Of a stretch of DNA of 59,378 nucleotides, positions 24,069 through 32,623 are shown piece after piece. How positions within the stretch are numbered: position 1 is the first letter of the stretch; each line of letters begins with the position of its first letter. The position numbers and the translations under genes are program-made. Under the pieces are notes generated by a model that was not told where the DNA came from, did no database searches, and worked only from the letters and a program-made list of their open reading frames with translations. Origin of the DNA: Streptomyces viridochromogenes DSM 40736 (GTDB taxonomy: Bacteria > Actinomycetota > Actinomycetes > Streptomycetales > Streptomycetaceae); the NCBI RefSeq assembly GCF_000158955.1, contig NZ_GG657757.1:66016-125393 (forward strand). Reading direction: 5' to 3'.

Positions 24069-24746
24069 GTGGACGGCGAGCGGGAGCCGGTGCGCGTCGT
24101 CATCGTCGACGACGAACAGCTGGTGCGAATGGCGCTGCGGCTCGTCATCGACGGCGAACAGGACCTGACCGTCGTCGCGGAGGCGGCCGACGGGGACGCC
24201 GCGATCACCGTGGTGGACGAGCAGCGGCCGGACGTCGTACTGATGGACGTGCGCATGCCCGGCCGTGACGGTCTCAGCGCGACCCGGGAACTCCTCACCC
24301 GGCCGGCGCCGCCGCGGGTGCTCATGCTGACCACATTCGACTCCGACGATCTGGTGCTCGGCGCACTGCGCGCCGGAGCCCTCGGGTTCGTGCTCAAAGA
24401 CACCCAACCGCCGCAGATTCTCGACGCGGTGCGGACCGTCGCGGACGGCAACCCCGTGCTGTCTCCAGCAGCCACGGCACGGGTGATCGCCGCAGCCACC
24501 GGTCCGCAGTCCGCTCACGCTCGTAGCTCATCCCGCGAAGCCGCACGGGAACAGCTGTCCGCACTGACCGAACGAGAACTCGAGACCGCTCGGGCCATCG
24601 CGGACGGACTGGGCAACCCAGAGATCGCCCAGCGGCTGCGCATCAGCATCGCGACCGTCAAGGCGCACACAGGCAGCCTGTTCGCCAAGCTGACGGTCGA
24701 GAACCGGGTGCAGATCGCACTCCTGGTCCGCGACGCAGAGGAATGA
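24069..24746 (+). CDS. NarL/LuxR-type response regulator
   Basis: 225 residues, GTG start directly after the kinase stop. The receiver domain has VRVVIVDDEQLVRMALRLVI (acidic pair), VVLMDVRMPGRDG (phosphoacceptor Asp), LMLTTFDSDD and GFVLKDTQPP (conserved Lys). The LuxR HTH is LTERELETARAIADGLGNPE and IAQRLRISIATVKAHTGSLF. It likely controls its own operon and possibly the divergent peptidase. A strong terminator follows. Confidence 0.9.
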   Translation: MDGEREPVRVVIVDDEQLVRMALRLVIDGEQDLTVVAEAADGDAAITVVDEQRPDVVLMDVRMPGRDGLSATRELLTRPAPPRVLMLTTFDSDDLVLGALRAGALGFVLKDTQPPQILDAVRTVADGNPVLSPAATARVIAAATGPQSAHARSSSREAAREQLSALTERELETARAIADGLGNPEIAQRLRISIATVKAHTGSLFAKLTVENRVQIALLVRDAEE

Positions 24747-24820
24747 CCAGCCTGTGGCCGGCCGTCTGCGAACCACGGAAGCGTGCATGTTCATGCGCTC
24801 CGGCAGCGTGAGGCGCTGGC

Positions 24821-24854
24821 CCCGTCCGCCCGCGCGGTTACGCGGGCGGACGGG
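24821..24854. terminator. Perfect 14-bp stem terminator
   Basis: CCCGTCCGCCCGCG and CGCGGGCGGACGGG with a 6-nt loop, 75 bp after the response regulator. It could also serve the minus-strand fragment that ends at 24888. Confidence 0.8.
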
Positions 24855-24887
24855 GCCGTGGGCACCATCTGGTGCGACGTGCCGTTC

Positions 24888-25216
24888 TCAGCCGTCGGCG
24901 GGCGGCGCCATGAGCTGCTCGGCGATGCTGGCCTCCAGTGCAGCGATGCGCCGGTCGGCGAAGCGAGCGTTGTCTCGGGCGGCCGTGAGGCGCTTGCTGA
25001 GGCGTTCGTTGTCGTTCGTCAACGCGTTGATCTCACGGCGCAGGGCCACGTTGGCGGTGGTGATGCGTACGACGTCGGCATCTGTCCAGTCCTGCTGCAG
25101 CTCGGCGATCTGGCCCCGGAGTTCGGCGATGCGCTCGCGCTGGTTGGCGATCTCCGCGTGGGCGGCTTTGAGGGCGTCATCGGTGTTCAGCGTGCGCTCA
25201 CGCCAGGAAAGCCTCG
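24888..25216 (-). pseudogene. DUF6262-type protein, coiled-coil C-terminal fragment
   Basis: The minus-strand frame ending at 24888 reads TLNTDDALKAAHAEIANQRE, RIAELRGQIADLQQDWTDAD, ITTANVALRREINALTNDNE and ends IAEQLMAPPADG. This heptad-rich C-terminal half resembles DUF6262 proteins encoded beside tyrosine recombinases of Tn554-like elements. There is no start codon: upstream, similarity ends near 25216 and a stop follows. Neither recombinase is present. Confidence 0.6.
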
Positions 25217-25248
25217 ATCATCTGGTGCTGGGCTCCCTCGGCACCTTC

Positions 25249-25306
25249 CTTATTCGGTCCCGTCAGTTGCCCCCTTTGAGGGCGCGGACGCTGACGGAGT
25301 CGATCG
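25249..25306 (-). pseudogene. Tiny IS5-type transposase remnant
   Basis: About 19 codons: IDSVSVRALKGGN, then after a one-base shift LTGPNK, matching the IDS..VRALKGG..TGPNP core around the first catalytic Asp of IS5-type transposases. It is wedged between the DUF6262 and ArsM fragments. Confidence 0.5.
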
Positions 25307-25524
25307 CGCAGCACCTCGATACCGCCGCCGGAGCCGAGGCCCAGGACGCGTTCACCTTCGTGGAGGTCGGCCAGCGCGGGCGGGTCGCCGCAGCCGAGGG
25401 AGGCGGCGAGGGCCTCAGCGGGCAGGGTGTCGCGCTCGTCTTGGTCGTACAGGGTGGAGCCGAAGTTGTCGTCGATCTCGATGGCTTCGGGTGCCCAACA
25501 GGCGGTGCCGCCCGCGCCCCATTT
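25303..25524 (-). pseudogene. Arsenite methyltransferase (ArsM) internal fragment
   Basis: Minus-strand sequence reads GGTACWAPEAIEIDDNFGST, LYDQDERDTLPAEALAASLG, CGDPPALADLHEGERVLGLG, SGGGIEVL. These are the N-terminal region and SAM-binding motif I of ArsM, which methylates As(III). Both ends are missing: the 5' side stops at the MarR promoter and the 3' side at the IS5 remnant. No other ars gene is present. Confidence 0.75.
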
Positions 25525-25544
25525 ATATAAACAATGAATATAAA
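25522..25544. promoter_or_regulatory. AT-rich inverted repeat, probable MarR operator and promoter
   Basis: TTTATAT and ATATAAA with a 9-bp spacer, ending 17 bp before the MarR start. It is strikingly AT-rich for this genome and probably overlaps the -10 region, so binding would repress the MarR-MFS operon. Confidence 0.55.
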
Positions 25545-25561
25545 AATGCTATGCTTCGAGC

Positions 25562-26020
25562 ATGAGTCGTCAAGACACCGCTCCTGGCGTGTCCGCCGCC
25601 ATCGGGGCAGCCCTCTACGGCCTGGCCACCAGGGCCGCGAGACGCCTGCCCCGGGACATGAGCCTCACGTCCGCCGCCACCCTGGCCACCCTTGACCGGA
25701 CCGGCCCGCGGCGCATCACCGATCTGGCCGCGGTCGAGGGCGTCACCCAGCCCGCGATGACCGCCCTGGTCCGGGTGATGGAGGAGTCCGGCCTGGTCGA
25801 GCGGCGGGGCGATGCGTCCGACAAGCGGGTCACGCTGGTGTGCCTGACCGAGGCCGGCGTCTCCTATGTCCGGACGCGGCGCCAGGCGGGCGTCCACGCG
25901 TTCGAGCGGTTGATCGGCGAGCTCACCGGCGACGAGGTCGAGGCGATGGTGGCGGCCCTTCCGGCACTGAAGCATCTGGCAGAGCTCGAAAGCCAGAACC
26001 GCGAAGGCCCGAAGCAGTGA
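25562..26020 (+). CDS. MarR-family transcriptional regulator
   Basis: 152 residues, ATG start. The winged helix is visible: TSAATLATLDRTGPRRITDL, AAVEGVTQPAMTALVRVMEE, SGLVERRGDASDKRVTLVCL (the wing with D-x-R). Helices for dimerisation lie at both ends. The stop overlaps the start of the MFS gene by four bases (GTGA), so the two are translationally coupled, a standard layout for a repressor and the exporter it controls. Confidence 0.9.
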   Translation: MSRQDTAPGVSAAIGAALYGLATRAARRLPRDMSLTSAATLATLDRTGPRRITDLAAVEGVTQPAMTALVRVMEESGLVERRGDASDKRVTLVCLTEAGVSYVRTRRQAGVHAFERLIGELTGDEVEAMVAALPALKHLAELESQNREGPKQ

Positions 26021-27450
26021 CCGGTCAGCCGGTCGGCCGGGTCGCGGCGAAGGCGTTCCCGGTGGCGCGTTCTGAGGCACGGCTGCTGGTCCCCGCCCTG
26101 ATGTTCATCGCTCTGGTCGTGGCGGCGGTCGCCAGCCTCGGGGCGCCGCTCATCACCAGCGTGGCGACCTCGTTCCACGTCTCGCTCGGCAGCGCGCAGT
26201 GGACGCTGACCGTCGCGCTGCTCAGCGGCGCCGTCGCCACGCCGGTCCTGGGACGGCTCGGAGCCGGCCCGCACCGGCGGGCCACGATCCTCGCCACGCT
26301 GGCGGTCGTCGTCGCCGGCAGTGCGCTCACCGTACTGCCGCTGCCGTTCACGTGGCTGCTGGCCGGCAGGGCGGCCCAGGGCGTCGGGCTCGGGCTGACG
26401 GCGCTGATGATGGGCGTGGCCCGGGACCACCTCCCCGAGGAGCGCAGCGCCGCCGTGATCGCCCTGATCTCGGTGGTCTCGATCATCGGGGCCGGCGTCG
26501 GCTACCCGCTGGCCGCACTGCTCGCCGAGCTCGGCGGGGTACGGACCGCCTACGGCCTCGGCCTGGTCGTCACCGCCGCCGCTCTCGTGACCGCGTGGCG
26601 CTCTATGCCCGAAGCCCCCGAAGGCCGCTCCGCCCACGTGGATGTGGCAGGCGCGGTCGTCCTGGCCGCTGCGCTGCTTCTGGTGCTGTTCCTCGCCGGC
26701 GAACGGAATCTGTGGAGCCGGCACCTCGCCGTGGCGGCGGGCCTCGCCGTCGTCGCGGTGGTGCTGTTCTGCGTCTGGGCCGTCATCGAGCTGCGCAGCA
26801 CGACGCCCCTGGTCGATGTGCGGGCGGTGCGGCACCCGGCGGTCGCCGGGGCGAACCTCGCCATGTTCGTCGGCGGGATCGGTATGTACCTCCTGCTCAC
26901 GCTCATCACCCGGTACGCGCAGACGCCGCACGGTGCCGGCTACGGCTTCGGGCTGACGACCTTCGTCGCCGGGCTGGTCCTCATCCCGTTCTCGGTGCTG
27001 GGGTCCGTCGCCGGCAAGCTCACGCCGCGGGTCCGGAAGCAAATCGCCGACCCCCTGCTCCTGGCTGGCAGCGCCGTCGTGGTCGGCGGCGGGTTCGCCC
27101 TGTTCGCGGCGGCCCGGTCGGACCTGGCCGGACTGTTCGCGGCGATGGGCGTGCTCGGCTTCGGCGTCGGCGGCTTCTCGGCCGCGATGCCCGGCGTCAT
27201 CCTGGCCGTCACCCCCAAGAGCGAGACGTCGAGCGCCATGAGCTTCAACTACGTCGTCCGCAGCGTCGGGTACTCCCTGGGCAGCGCCATCGGCGGCCTG
27301 ACCCTCGCCGCGGGCACCGGCCCCGGCCACCTCTTCCCCGACGACAGCGCCTACACCACCGCGGCGCTGGTCGGCATCGGTGCCATGGCGATCACGACGC
27401 TGACAAGCCTCGCTCTCGCCCGCCGACGCTCGTCCGAGACCAACCCGTAA
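26017..27450 (+). CDS. MFS transporter, multidrug-type
   Basis: 477 residues from the GTG that overlaps the MarR stop. About 14 hydrophobic helices are seen (LLVPALMFIALVVAAVASLG, TVALLSGAVATPVLGRLGAG, LAGRAAQGVGLGLTALMMGV). The motif-A loop is GRLGAGPHRRA and a motif-C-like stretch SVVSIIGAGVGYPLAALLAE is present, as in DHA2-type drug/H+ antiporters. It probably exports the ligand sensed by the MarR protein. The DUF1330 gene follows 33 bp downstream. Confidence 0.85.
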   Translation: MTGQPVGRVAAKAFPVARSEARLLVPALMFIALVVAAVASLGAPLITSVATSFHVSLGSAQWTLTVALLSGAVATPVLGRLGAGPHRRATILATLAVVVAGSALTVLPLPFTWLLAGRAAQGVGLGLTALMMGVARDHLPEERSAAVIALISVVSIIGAGVGYPLAALLAELGGVRTAYGLGLVVTAAALVTAWRSMPEAPEGRSAHVDVAGAVVLAAALLLVLFLAGERNLWSRHLAVAAGLAVVAVVLFCVWAVIELRSTTPLVDVRAVRHPAVAGANLAMFVGGIGMYLLLTLITRYAQTPHGAGYGFGLTTFVAGLVLIPFSVLGSVAGKLTPRVRKQIADPLLLAGSAVVVGGGFALFAAARSDLAGLFAAMGVLGFGVGGFSAAMPGVILAVTPKSETSSAMSFNYVVRSVGYSLGSAIGGLTLAAGTGPGHLFPDDSAYTTAALVGIGAMAITTLTSLALARRRSSETNP

Positions 27451-27483
27451 GTCAGATGCACTCATCCCAACACTGGAGGTTCC

Positions 27484-27777
27484 ATGCCCAAGGGCTACTG
27501 GGTCAGCGTCTACCGCACCATTTCAGACCCTGAGAAGCTGGCTGCTTACAACAAGCTGGCCCGTCAGGCCGTCCAGCCCTGGGGCGGCCGGACCCTCGTC
27601 CGTGGCGGTCGGGTCGTGGCGCATGACGCCGGAATCGCCGAGCGCACCGTCCTGGTCGAGTTCGACAGCTTCGAGCAGGCCGTCGCGGCGCGCGAGAGCG
27701 CGGCCTACCAGGAGGCGCTGGTCGCCCTCTCCGACGGCGTCGAGCGCGACTTCCGCATCGTCGAAGGCATCGACTGA
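27484..27777 (+). CDS. DUF1330-family protein
   Basis: 97 residues, ATG behind TGGAGG. The whole protein is one ferredoxin-like alpha/beta domain: GYWVSVYRTISDPEKLAAYN, PWGGRTLVRGGRVVAHDAG, RTVLVEFDSFEQAVAARESA and FRIVEGID. Members resemble dimeric monooxygenase-like folds, but the biochemical role is unknown. It is probably the third gene of the MarR-MFS transcript. Confidence 0.85.
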   Translation: MPKGYWVSVYRTISDPEKLAAYNKLARQAVQPWGGRTLVRGGRVVAHDAGIAERTVLVEFDSFEQAVAARESAAYQEALVALSDGVERDFRIVEGID

Positions 27778-28026
27778 CGAGGTCCAGCCGGATTTTCACG
27801 CAAGAGCAGCAGGATTCTGGGGTATACCGGCCCGCTCCCGTGAAGGGCGTCACCAGCTAGTTCCCTCACGGCTCAGGCAGCCTGGCCGAGACCGGTGGCG
27901 GTCAGGTCCCTGCCCGTTCGAAGGCTGCGACTGTGAAAGCGCTGCTGCGACCCAAGCCGGGCGCCGCAGCTGCACCGACTCCACCGAATGCACGAATTTC
28001 GCGGTTTCCCCTACCGGAGGCTCCCG

Positions 28027-28908
28027 ATGAATGAAATCGATGCGCAGGTCCGAGAGTCGGCGGTGCGAACCGCGCTGGCTGAGGACTGCGCCGACGACGA
28101 CGTCACCACACTCTGGGCGGTGCCCGCCGACGCTCGTGCTCACGCGCGCATCCTGGCCCGACAAGACGGCGTGGTCGCCGGCCTCCCGATTCTCGGCGAG
28201 GTCTACCGACAGCTCGGCCACGAGGTCGAGGTGAGTATGCAGGTAATGGACGGAGAACGTGTTCAGGCAGGACAGAGCCTGGCGGAACTGACCGGACCGT
28301 CGCGCGCCATCATCACTGGAGAGCGCACGGCATTGAACTTCCTGCAGCGCATGTCGGGCATCGCCACTCACGCCGCGGCGTTCGTGGACGCGGTGGCCGG
28401 ACTGCCGGTGCGAATCCTGGACACCCGCAAGACGGCACCCGGGCTTCGCGCCCTGGACAAGTACGCGGTCGCGACCGCCGGGGCGAGCAATCACCGCCTC
28501 AACCTGGCCGCAATGGTGCTGCTCAAGGAGAACCACATCGCCGCGGCGGGCGGGGTCGGCGCCGCCGTCGCAGCCGTCCGCGCACACAACGCCGCCGGCA
28601 TCACCGTCGAGGTCGAAGTCGAGTCGGTGACCCAGGCAGCCGAGGCGCTGCGCACCGGGGTCGAGTGGATCATGCTGGACAACATGTCCCTGCCGGACAT
28701 TCGGCAGGTCGTCGCGATGCGCGCGGCACACGCCACCCGCATCGAAGCCTCCGGAAACGTCGGCCTGGACAGTGTCACAGCGATCGCGCTCACCGGAGTC
28801 GACGCCATCTCCGTCGGCGCCCTCACCCACAGCGCACCCGCCTTCGACCTCACCCTGCTCCTAAGCCAGTTCCGGGACTGGAGCCCTCGAAAAGGAGCCG
28901 ACAAGTAG
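28027..28908 (+). CDS. nadC: Nicotinate-nucleotide pyrophosphorylase (carboxylating)
   Basis: 293 residues; the ATG at 28027 has GGAGG at a good distance. It converts quinolinate and PRPP to nicotinate mononucleotide in NAD synthesis. Visible motifs are LAEDCADDDVTTLW, GERTALNFLQRMSGIATHAA, ILDTRKTAPGLRALDKYAVA, NHRLNLAAMVLLKENHIAAA and IEASGNVGLDSV, covering the phosphate- and quinolinate-binding residues. The usual nadA and nadB partners are absent here, so this is probably an extra copy serving a local pathway. It is full length. Confidence 0.9.
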   Translation: MNEIDAQVRESAVRTALAEDCADDDVTTLWAVPADARAHARILARQDGVVAGLPILGEVYRQLGHEVEVSMQVMDGERVQAGQSLAELTGPSRAIITGERTALNFLQRMSGIATHAAAFVDAVAGLPVRILDTRKTAPGLRALDKYAVATAGASNHRLNLAAMVLLKENHIAAAGGVGAAVAAVRAHNAAGITVEVEVESVTQAAEALRTGVEWIMLDNMSLPDIRQVVAMRAAHATRIEASGNVGLDSVTAIALTGVDAISVGALTHSAPAFDLTLLLSQFRDWSPRKGADK

Positions 28909-28962
28909 GTACGAGTCGCACCAGTACGACGTGATCGGCCATCAACGCTTCAGGCGACGGCC

Positions 28963-29169
28963 GACACCGATCCCGCGGCGAACGTCTCATGGCCGCCCCA
29001 CCACGCGGCACTGCTCGGCGCGGTCGACAAACTGCACGAGACGGCGCGGCTCACACAGGCTGCCTGGGATGCCCAGCGCGTGCACTACGAGGACGGTCAG
29101 CTGCTCGAACTCCTCGTGCTGCCGGCTAATACCGCACCCTCAGCTGCCTGGCCAATGGGCTCCTCCTAG
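28963..29169 (+). pseudogene. Carboxymuconolactone decarboxylase-family protein, 3' fragment
   Basis: The frame reads WPPHHAALLGAVDKLHETAR, LTQAAWDAQRVHYEDGQLLE, LLVLPAN. This matches the last ~70 residues of CMD-family proteins (LLRAVDELH, W..L...Y...QL.E). The N-terminal CxxC region is missing and the last codons are altered, so it is a remnant. It lies between nadC and a quinone oxidoreductase. Confidence 0.6.
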
Positions 29170-29296
29170 AAGAGGAACCCTGGGGCGCCCGCTTCCCGGG
29201 CCGGTGACCGCACTTCGCACATGCTCGGCCGTTGACCAGCGTTGCGGGGCAGTTCTGCGGACGGGCTGGACCCAGTGATCTCGAGGAAGGACATTC

Positions 29297-30259
29297 ATGC
29301 GTGCCATGCGGTACGGGAGGTTCGGTGGCCCGGAGGTCTTGGAGGAGGCCGATGTGCCGGATCCGTCGGCGGGGCCGGGCGAGACTCTGGTCGAGGTGGA
29401 GGCCGCGGGTGTCAATTTCGGCGACATCAAGCAGATCGCGGGCGAGCACACCGACGGTCCGTACGCCCCTCAAGGCCCCCTGCCTCGTATTCCAGGGATG
29501 GAGGTCGTCGGCAGGACCGAATCCGGCCGACGAGTCCTCGGCTACGTTCCGCAGGGCGGTTACGCCGCCAAGACGGTTGTCGCCGACCGTCACCTGGTCG
29601 CGTTGCCACCGGGGGTGGGTGCGGGCGAGGCGCTGGCGGTTCTCGTGCAGGGGCTGACGGCGTGGCATCTGCTGCGGTCGGTCGCGCGCATCAGGCCCGG
29701 TGAGAGCGTGGTGGTCCACGCGGCCGCGGGCGGGACCGGCAGTCTCGCCGTCCAACTGGCCCGGGAGTTCGGGGCCGGACGGATCATCGCCACGGCGTCG
29801 TCCGACGAGAAGCGGGCCTTCGCCCTCGAACTCGGCGCGGACGCGGCGATCGACGGCGACGCAGCCGGCTATCGGGAGCGGGTCCTCGACGCCAACCACG
29901 GACATCCGGTCGACATCGTCCTGGACGCCATCGGCGGCCCCGTCCTCGACGCCGCCCTGGACACACTCGGACACCTCGGCCGACTGGTGACCTACGGCGC
30001 CTCGTCCCGGCAGACAGCCGCCGCGATCGAGCCGGGCCGACTGGCGGTGGACAACATCGCTGTCGCCGGCTTCTGGGTCATCCCGCTCATCGTCAGGAAC
30101 GGAGCCGGCGGTGCGGAGCTGGCGGAGCTGCTCGACCTCACGGCGCGGCGCCGCCTGCGGCCCCTGGTCGGCGCGGAGTACGACCTGGCGCGGGCCCGCG
30201 ACGCGCACGAGGACCTCCTCGGCCGCCGCACGAAGGGGAAGCTGGTCCTGCGCCCTTGA
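29297..30259 (+). CDS. NADPH:quinone oxidoreductase-like MDR protein
   Basis: 320 residues; ATG behind GAGGAAGGA. An N-terminal GroES-like domain (AAGVNFGDIKQIAG, IPGMEVVGRTESGRRV) precedes a Rossmann domain (GESVVVHAAAGGTGSLAVQL, ATASSDEKRAFALELGADAA) and the end loop YDLARARDAHEDLLGRRTKG. The AAAGGTG motif is the quinone-reductase form of the nucleotide loop. It reduces quinones or enones with NADPH and is zinc-independent, as judged by the absence of the zinc-ligand Cys cluster. Confidence 0.9.
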   Translation: MRAMRYGRFGGPEVLEEADVPDPSAGPGETLVEVEAAGVNFGDIKQIAGEHTDGPYAPQGPLPRIPGMEVVGRTESGRRVLGYVPQGGYAAKTVVADRHLVALPPGVGAGEALAVLVQGLTAWHLLRSVARIRPGESVVVHAAAGGTGSLAVQLAREFGAGRIIATASSDEKRAFALELGADAAIDGDAAGYRERVLDANHGHPVDIVLDAIGGPVLDAALDTLGHLGRLVTYGASSRQTAAAIEPGRLAVDNIAVAGFWVIPLIVRNGAGGAELAELLDLTARRRLRPLVGAEYDLARARDAHEDLLGRRTKGKLVLRP

Positions 30260-30406
30260 CGACGAACGCCCGTCTCGCTACCCGACCGGCCCCACGGTCG
30301 GCCCGCACCGACCCCACCGTATGGTTCGAGAACAACCACCGCGGCCGTCAGCGGACTGGTGAAATTGCCGCTGAACAGCCAGGAGGAGGATCCATCGAGC
30401 CGCCGA

Positions 30407-30640
30407 CGCGGACCGGGCGCTGCACCCTCGCCGCACCGTCGCAAGGCTGGCCAGGACCGGCTCGAAGGCTGGAAGGATGACCACAACGTCTCACACCGCC
30501 GGGTGCGCGCCCGCATCGAGCGCGCCTTCGCCCGGATGAAGAACTGGAAGATCCTTCGGGACTGCCGTCGCCGCGGCGACGGTGTCTTCTGGGCCGCCGG
30601 CGGCATCGCACGTATGCACAACCGGGGCCTCGACCAGTGA
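30407..30640 (+). pseudogene. IS5-like (DDE_4) transposase, C-terminal fragment
   Basis: Reads PHRRKAGQDRLEGWKDDHNV, SHRRVRARIERAFARMKNWK, ILRDCRRRGDGVFW: the catalytic-Glu end of the same transposase type as at 3607-4377, but on the other strand. No inverted repeat was found, so only this piece remains. Confidence 0.75.
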
Positions 30641-30674
30641 GAGCGCGCCTCTTTGATCGGCACAGGTTGGGGGG

Positions 30675-30977
30675 TCACTTTCCGTAAGCGCGCAGGAAGA
30701 CGTCTATCGCAGTGTCAGCGACGGTGTCCGGGGCGGCGTCGGGGCGGTACTCCATCGGGCCGGTGAGCAGAGAGAGGAAGTGCTCGGCGGCGAGCTCCGG
30801 GTCGCACGGGCGCAGGCGGCCAGCGAGAGCCAGGCGGGCCAGACGGTCAGCGAGGGCGGAACGTACCCGCAGGGCTGTGCGCTCGCGTACGCTCGCCGCC
30901 AGGTCGGGGAATTGAGCCGCCTGGGCAGAGGCCAACTGCCGCACGGCGCGAGCGTCTTCGCCATGACCGAGGCCCGC
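30675..30977 (-). pseudogene. TetR-family regulator, C-terminal domain fragment
   Basis: About 95 residues (AVRQLASAQAAQFPDLAASV, ADRLARLALAGRLRPCDPEL, AAEHFLSLLTGPMEYRPDA, TAIDVFLRAYGK) match TetR C-terminal dimer domains of the AefR-like type. The DNA-binding HTH is absent; upstream the frame runs into unrelated sequence. It was probably divergent from, or adjacent to, the oxidoreductase before IS activity. Confidence 0.65.
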
Positions 30978-31159
30978 GCCGGGGGTTGCCGGTAGTGCGG
31001 CGCAGCCGGGCACCCTGGAGCCAGCACATCCGGCACACCCGATTCTGATTGAGGGTATCGGGCGGCTGCGGGCCCTGGGAGCCACTCTGTTGCACCCGGC
31101 CGGGACCGTCACATGCCGAGTGAGGACTCGACATCGCCGATGATCTCCCGGCAGCTCGG

Positions 31160-31350
31160 TCACGTCGTCCTCGATGGCGGGGAACTCCTCGGTGTCGAGC
31201 AGCCCTGCCTGGTCAACGTAATCGCGGATCCGGTCCACGATGGTGGCCAGTCATTACAGGGTGAGTCAGGCCGGGCAGGACCCAGCCGTCGGTGATCTGG
31301 GTGCTGACGGTCAGGGCGTGGCCGGTGCAAGCCACGTCCAGTCGACCGGC
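31160..31350 (-). pseudogene. Fragment of a conserved hypothetical gene, frameshifted
   Basis: Minus-strand stretches CTGHALTVSTQITDGWVLPG LTHPV and, after a frame change, DRIRDYVDQAGLLDTEEFPA IEDDVTEL look like successive parts of one small protein. I do not recognise the family. There is no complete frame or clear start. Confidence 0.3.
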
Positions 31351-31377
31351 CAAGCTCGGGTGCAGGCGAGGTCGATG

Positions 31378-31761
31378 TCACCACGCTTCGGCTAGGCGTG
31401 CCTCAAGATCTGCACGGAAGTGGCGGAGCCTATTCGACGCCGGGTACGTACCCCACGCGTCGACGTGGCCCGTTTCGGGGTCGTACTGCACATGCGCCTG
31501 CCATGCCCCTCGCCCGGACCGGGATCGGACTGCGATCTCCGCGCCGAAGCACCAGGTGGAGATGACCTTGATGCCGCCGACGAACGCGGCACCCACGCGC
31601 ACGATGGCGTCGAACTCGATCTCCTGCGGTGTCGGCGCCGACTCCATGAGCGACTCGTTTAGGTCGCTGCTAGTCGGACGTTGCCCAGTGCCGGCCCTTC
31701 TCAGCAGAGCTACCGCGCCGGCGGCGAGGACGGTAACGGCGGCGGCCTTGGCCTTGTTCAT
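31378..31761 (-). CDS. Hypothetical protein with N-terminal membrane segment
   Basis: 127 residues from the ATG at 31761. Residues 3-21 form a hydrophobic helix (KAKAAAVTVLAAGAVALLRR). The rest is a small alpha/beta-type domain with EIEFDAIVRVGAAFVGGIKV and GAWQAHVQYDPETGHVDAWG. A GGGGGG stretch upstream may serve as ribosome site. No domain is recognised. Confidence 0.45.
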   Translation of the reverse strand: MNKAKAAAVTVLAAGAVALLRRAGTGQRPTSSDLNESLMESAPTPQEIEFDAIVRVGAAFVGGIKVISTWCFGAEIAVRSRSGRGAWQAHVQYDPETGHVDAWGTYPASNRLRHFRADLEARLAEAW

Positions 31762-32479
31762 CACGCCCCCCACGGCACGACGCAGCGGCTCGGGTCGGCG
31801 GCAGTGCTCTGCAGGGCCTGGGCGTAGAGCGTGGTGGTGGCGCTGTCGGTGGTCACCTCGGGGATTCTTCCGCACCCGCCCGGCAGCATGATTAGCACTG
31901 TCACGCTCCACCCCTGGATTCTCGGGTCCTGGAGGGGGGGCTCAGCAGCATCTGGACTCCGCGAAACGGACTAACGGGCGCGACTCGGGGGCAGCGTGAC
32001 GGTTCCCGGGGAGAGCACGAGGAGACGGTAGGTCTCCGATCCCCTTACTGGCGTTGACCCGCCAGAGGACTTCGGCAGCGCAAGGCCCGGACCAGAGACG
32101 TCCGGGCCTTCGTCGTTGCGCGGATCTTTTCTCCCGGTCGCTGCTGTCCGGGTCCTGACTTCGGGCCCTACGGGGTGAAGGAGCCGTGCCCGCCAGGACG
32201 AGACGCAAGCACCTGAGTCCTGTCACTGTCCCGCCCACTATGGCGAACTCACGCCGGAGGCAGTACCGATGACCACCCGCCAGACACTCGGGGCAACACC
32301 CGCACCGATCGCCGCTACGCTGAACACACCACCCTGGAGCAGGGCCGGGACCCCACAGGGACGCTCTCAAGCAGAGAGCCGCAGGAGCGCCGGCCGCGAG
32401 GCGCTCACCGCCCCCCACGCGGACGACACCACCACAGGTGGCCGCTGTCCTCGGTCCCTCTGCTCAAGGGAGCAGCATC
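31762..32479. other. Gene-free 720-bp region with several hairpins
   Basis: No credible coding frame. It holds three consecutive inverted repeats between 32021 and 32110 and the presumed upstream region of the short frame at 32480. Confidence 0.5.
32082..32110. terminator. Perfect 11-bp hairpin
   Basis: AAGGCCCGGAC and GTCCGGGCCTT with a 7-nt loop; an outer GCGCAA/TTGCGC pair can extend it. Two shorter perfect hairpins (32021-32037 and 32048-32065) precede it within 45 bp. Confidence 0.6.
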
Positions 32480-32623
32480 ATGACCCGGGACAACGTTCCC
32501 GCGCCCGTCCAGCCGCCCGACTCAATGCCCGCTCCGCAGCAGCCCGCTGCCGGTGCCGGCCTGGCCGCCGCCATAGCCCAGGGCGCCGCCCAGTGTCGGT
32601 GTGAGGTCTCAGGAGATGCTTGA
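32480..32623 (+). pseudogene. 5' fragment of a short hypothetical gene
   Basis: ATG with AAGGGAG upstream. The protein reads MTRDNVPAPVQPPDSMPAPQ then QPAAGAGLAAAIAQGAAQ; after this the frame enters sequence belonging to the opposing fragment and stops. Pro/Ala-rich; no family known to me. Confidence 0.35.

Noticed and set aside
25864..27465. A 533-codon open frame antisense to the MFS gene.
   Set aside because: Composition (Asp/Arg/Gly/Gln-rich, no hydrophobic core) marks it as a shadow of the transporter.
32021..32110. Possible tRNA or tmRNA gene because of stacked stems.
   Set aside because: The stems are sequential, not a cloverleaf, and no T-loop or CCA-type end is present; kept only as an unexplained structured region.
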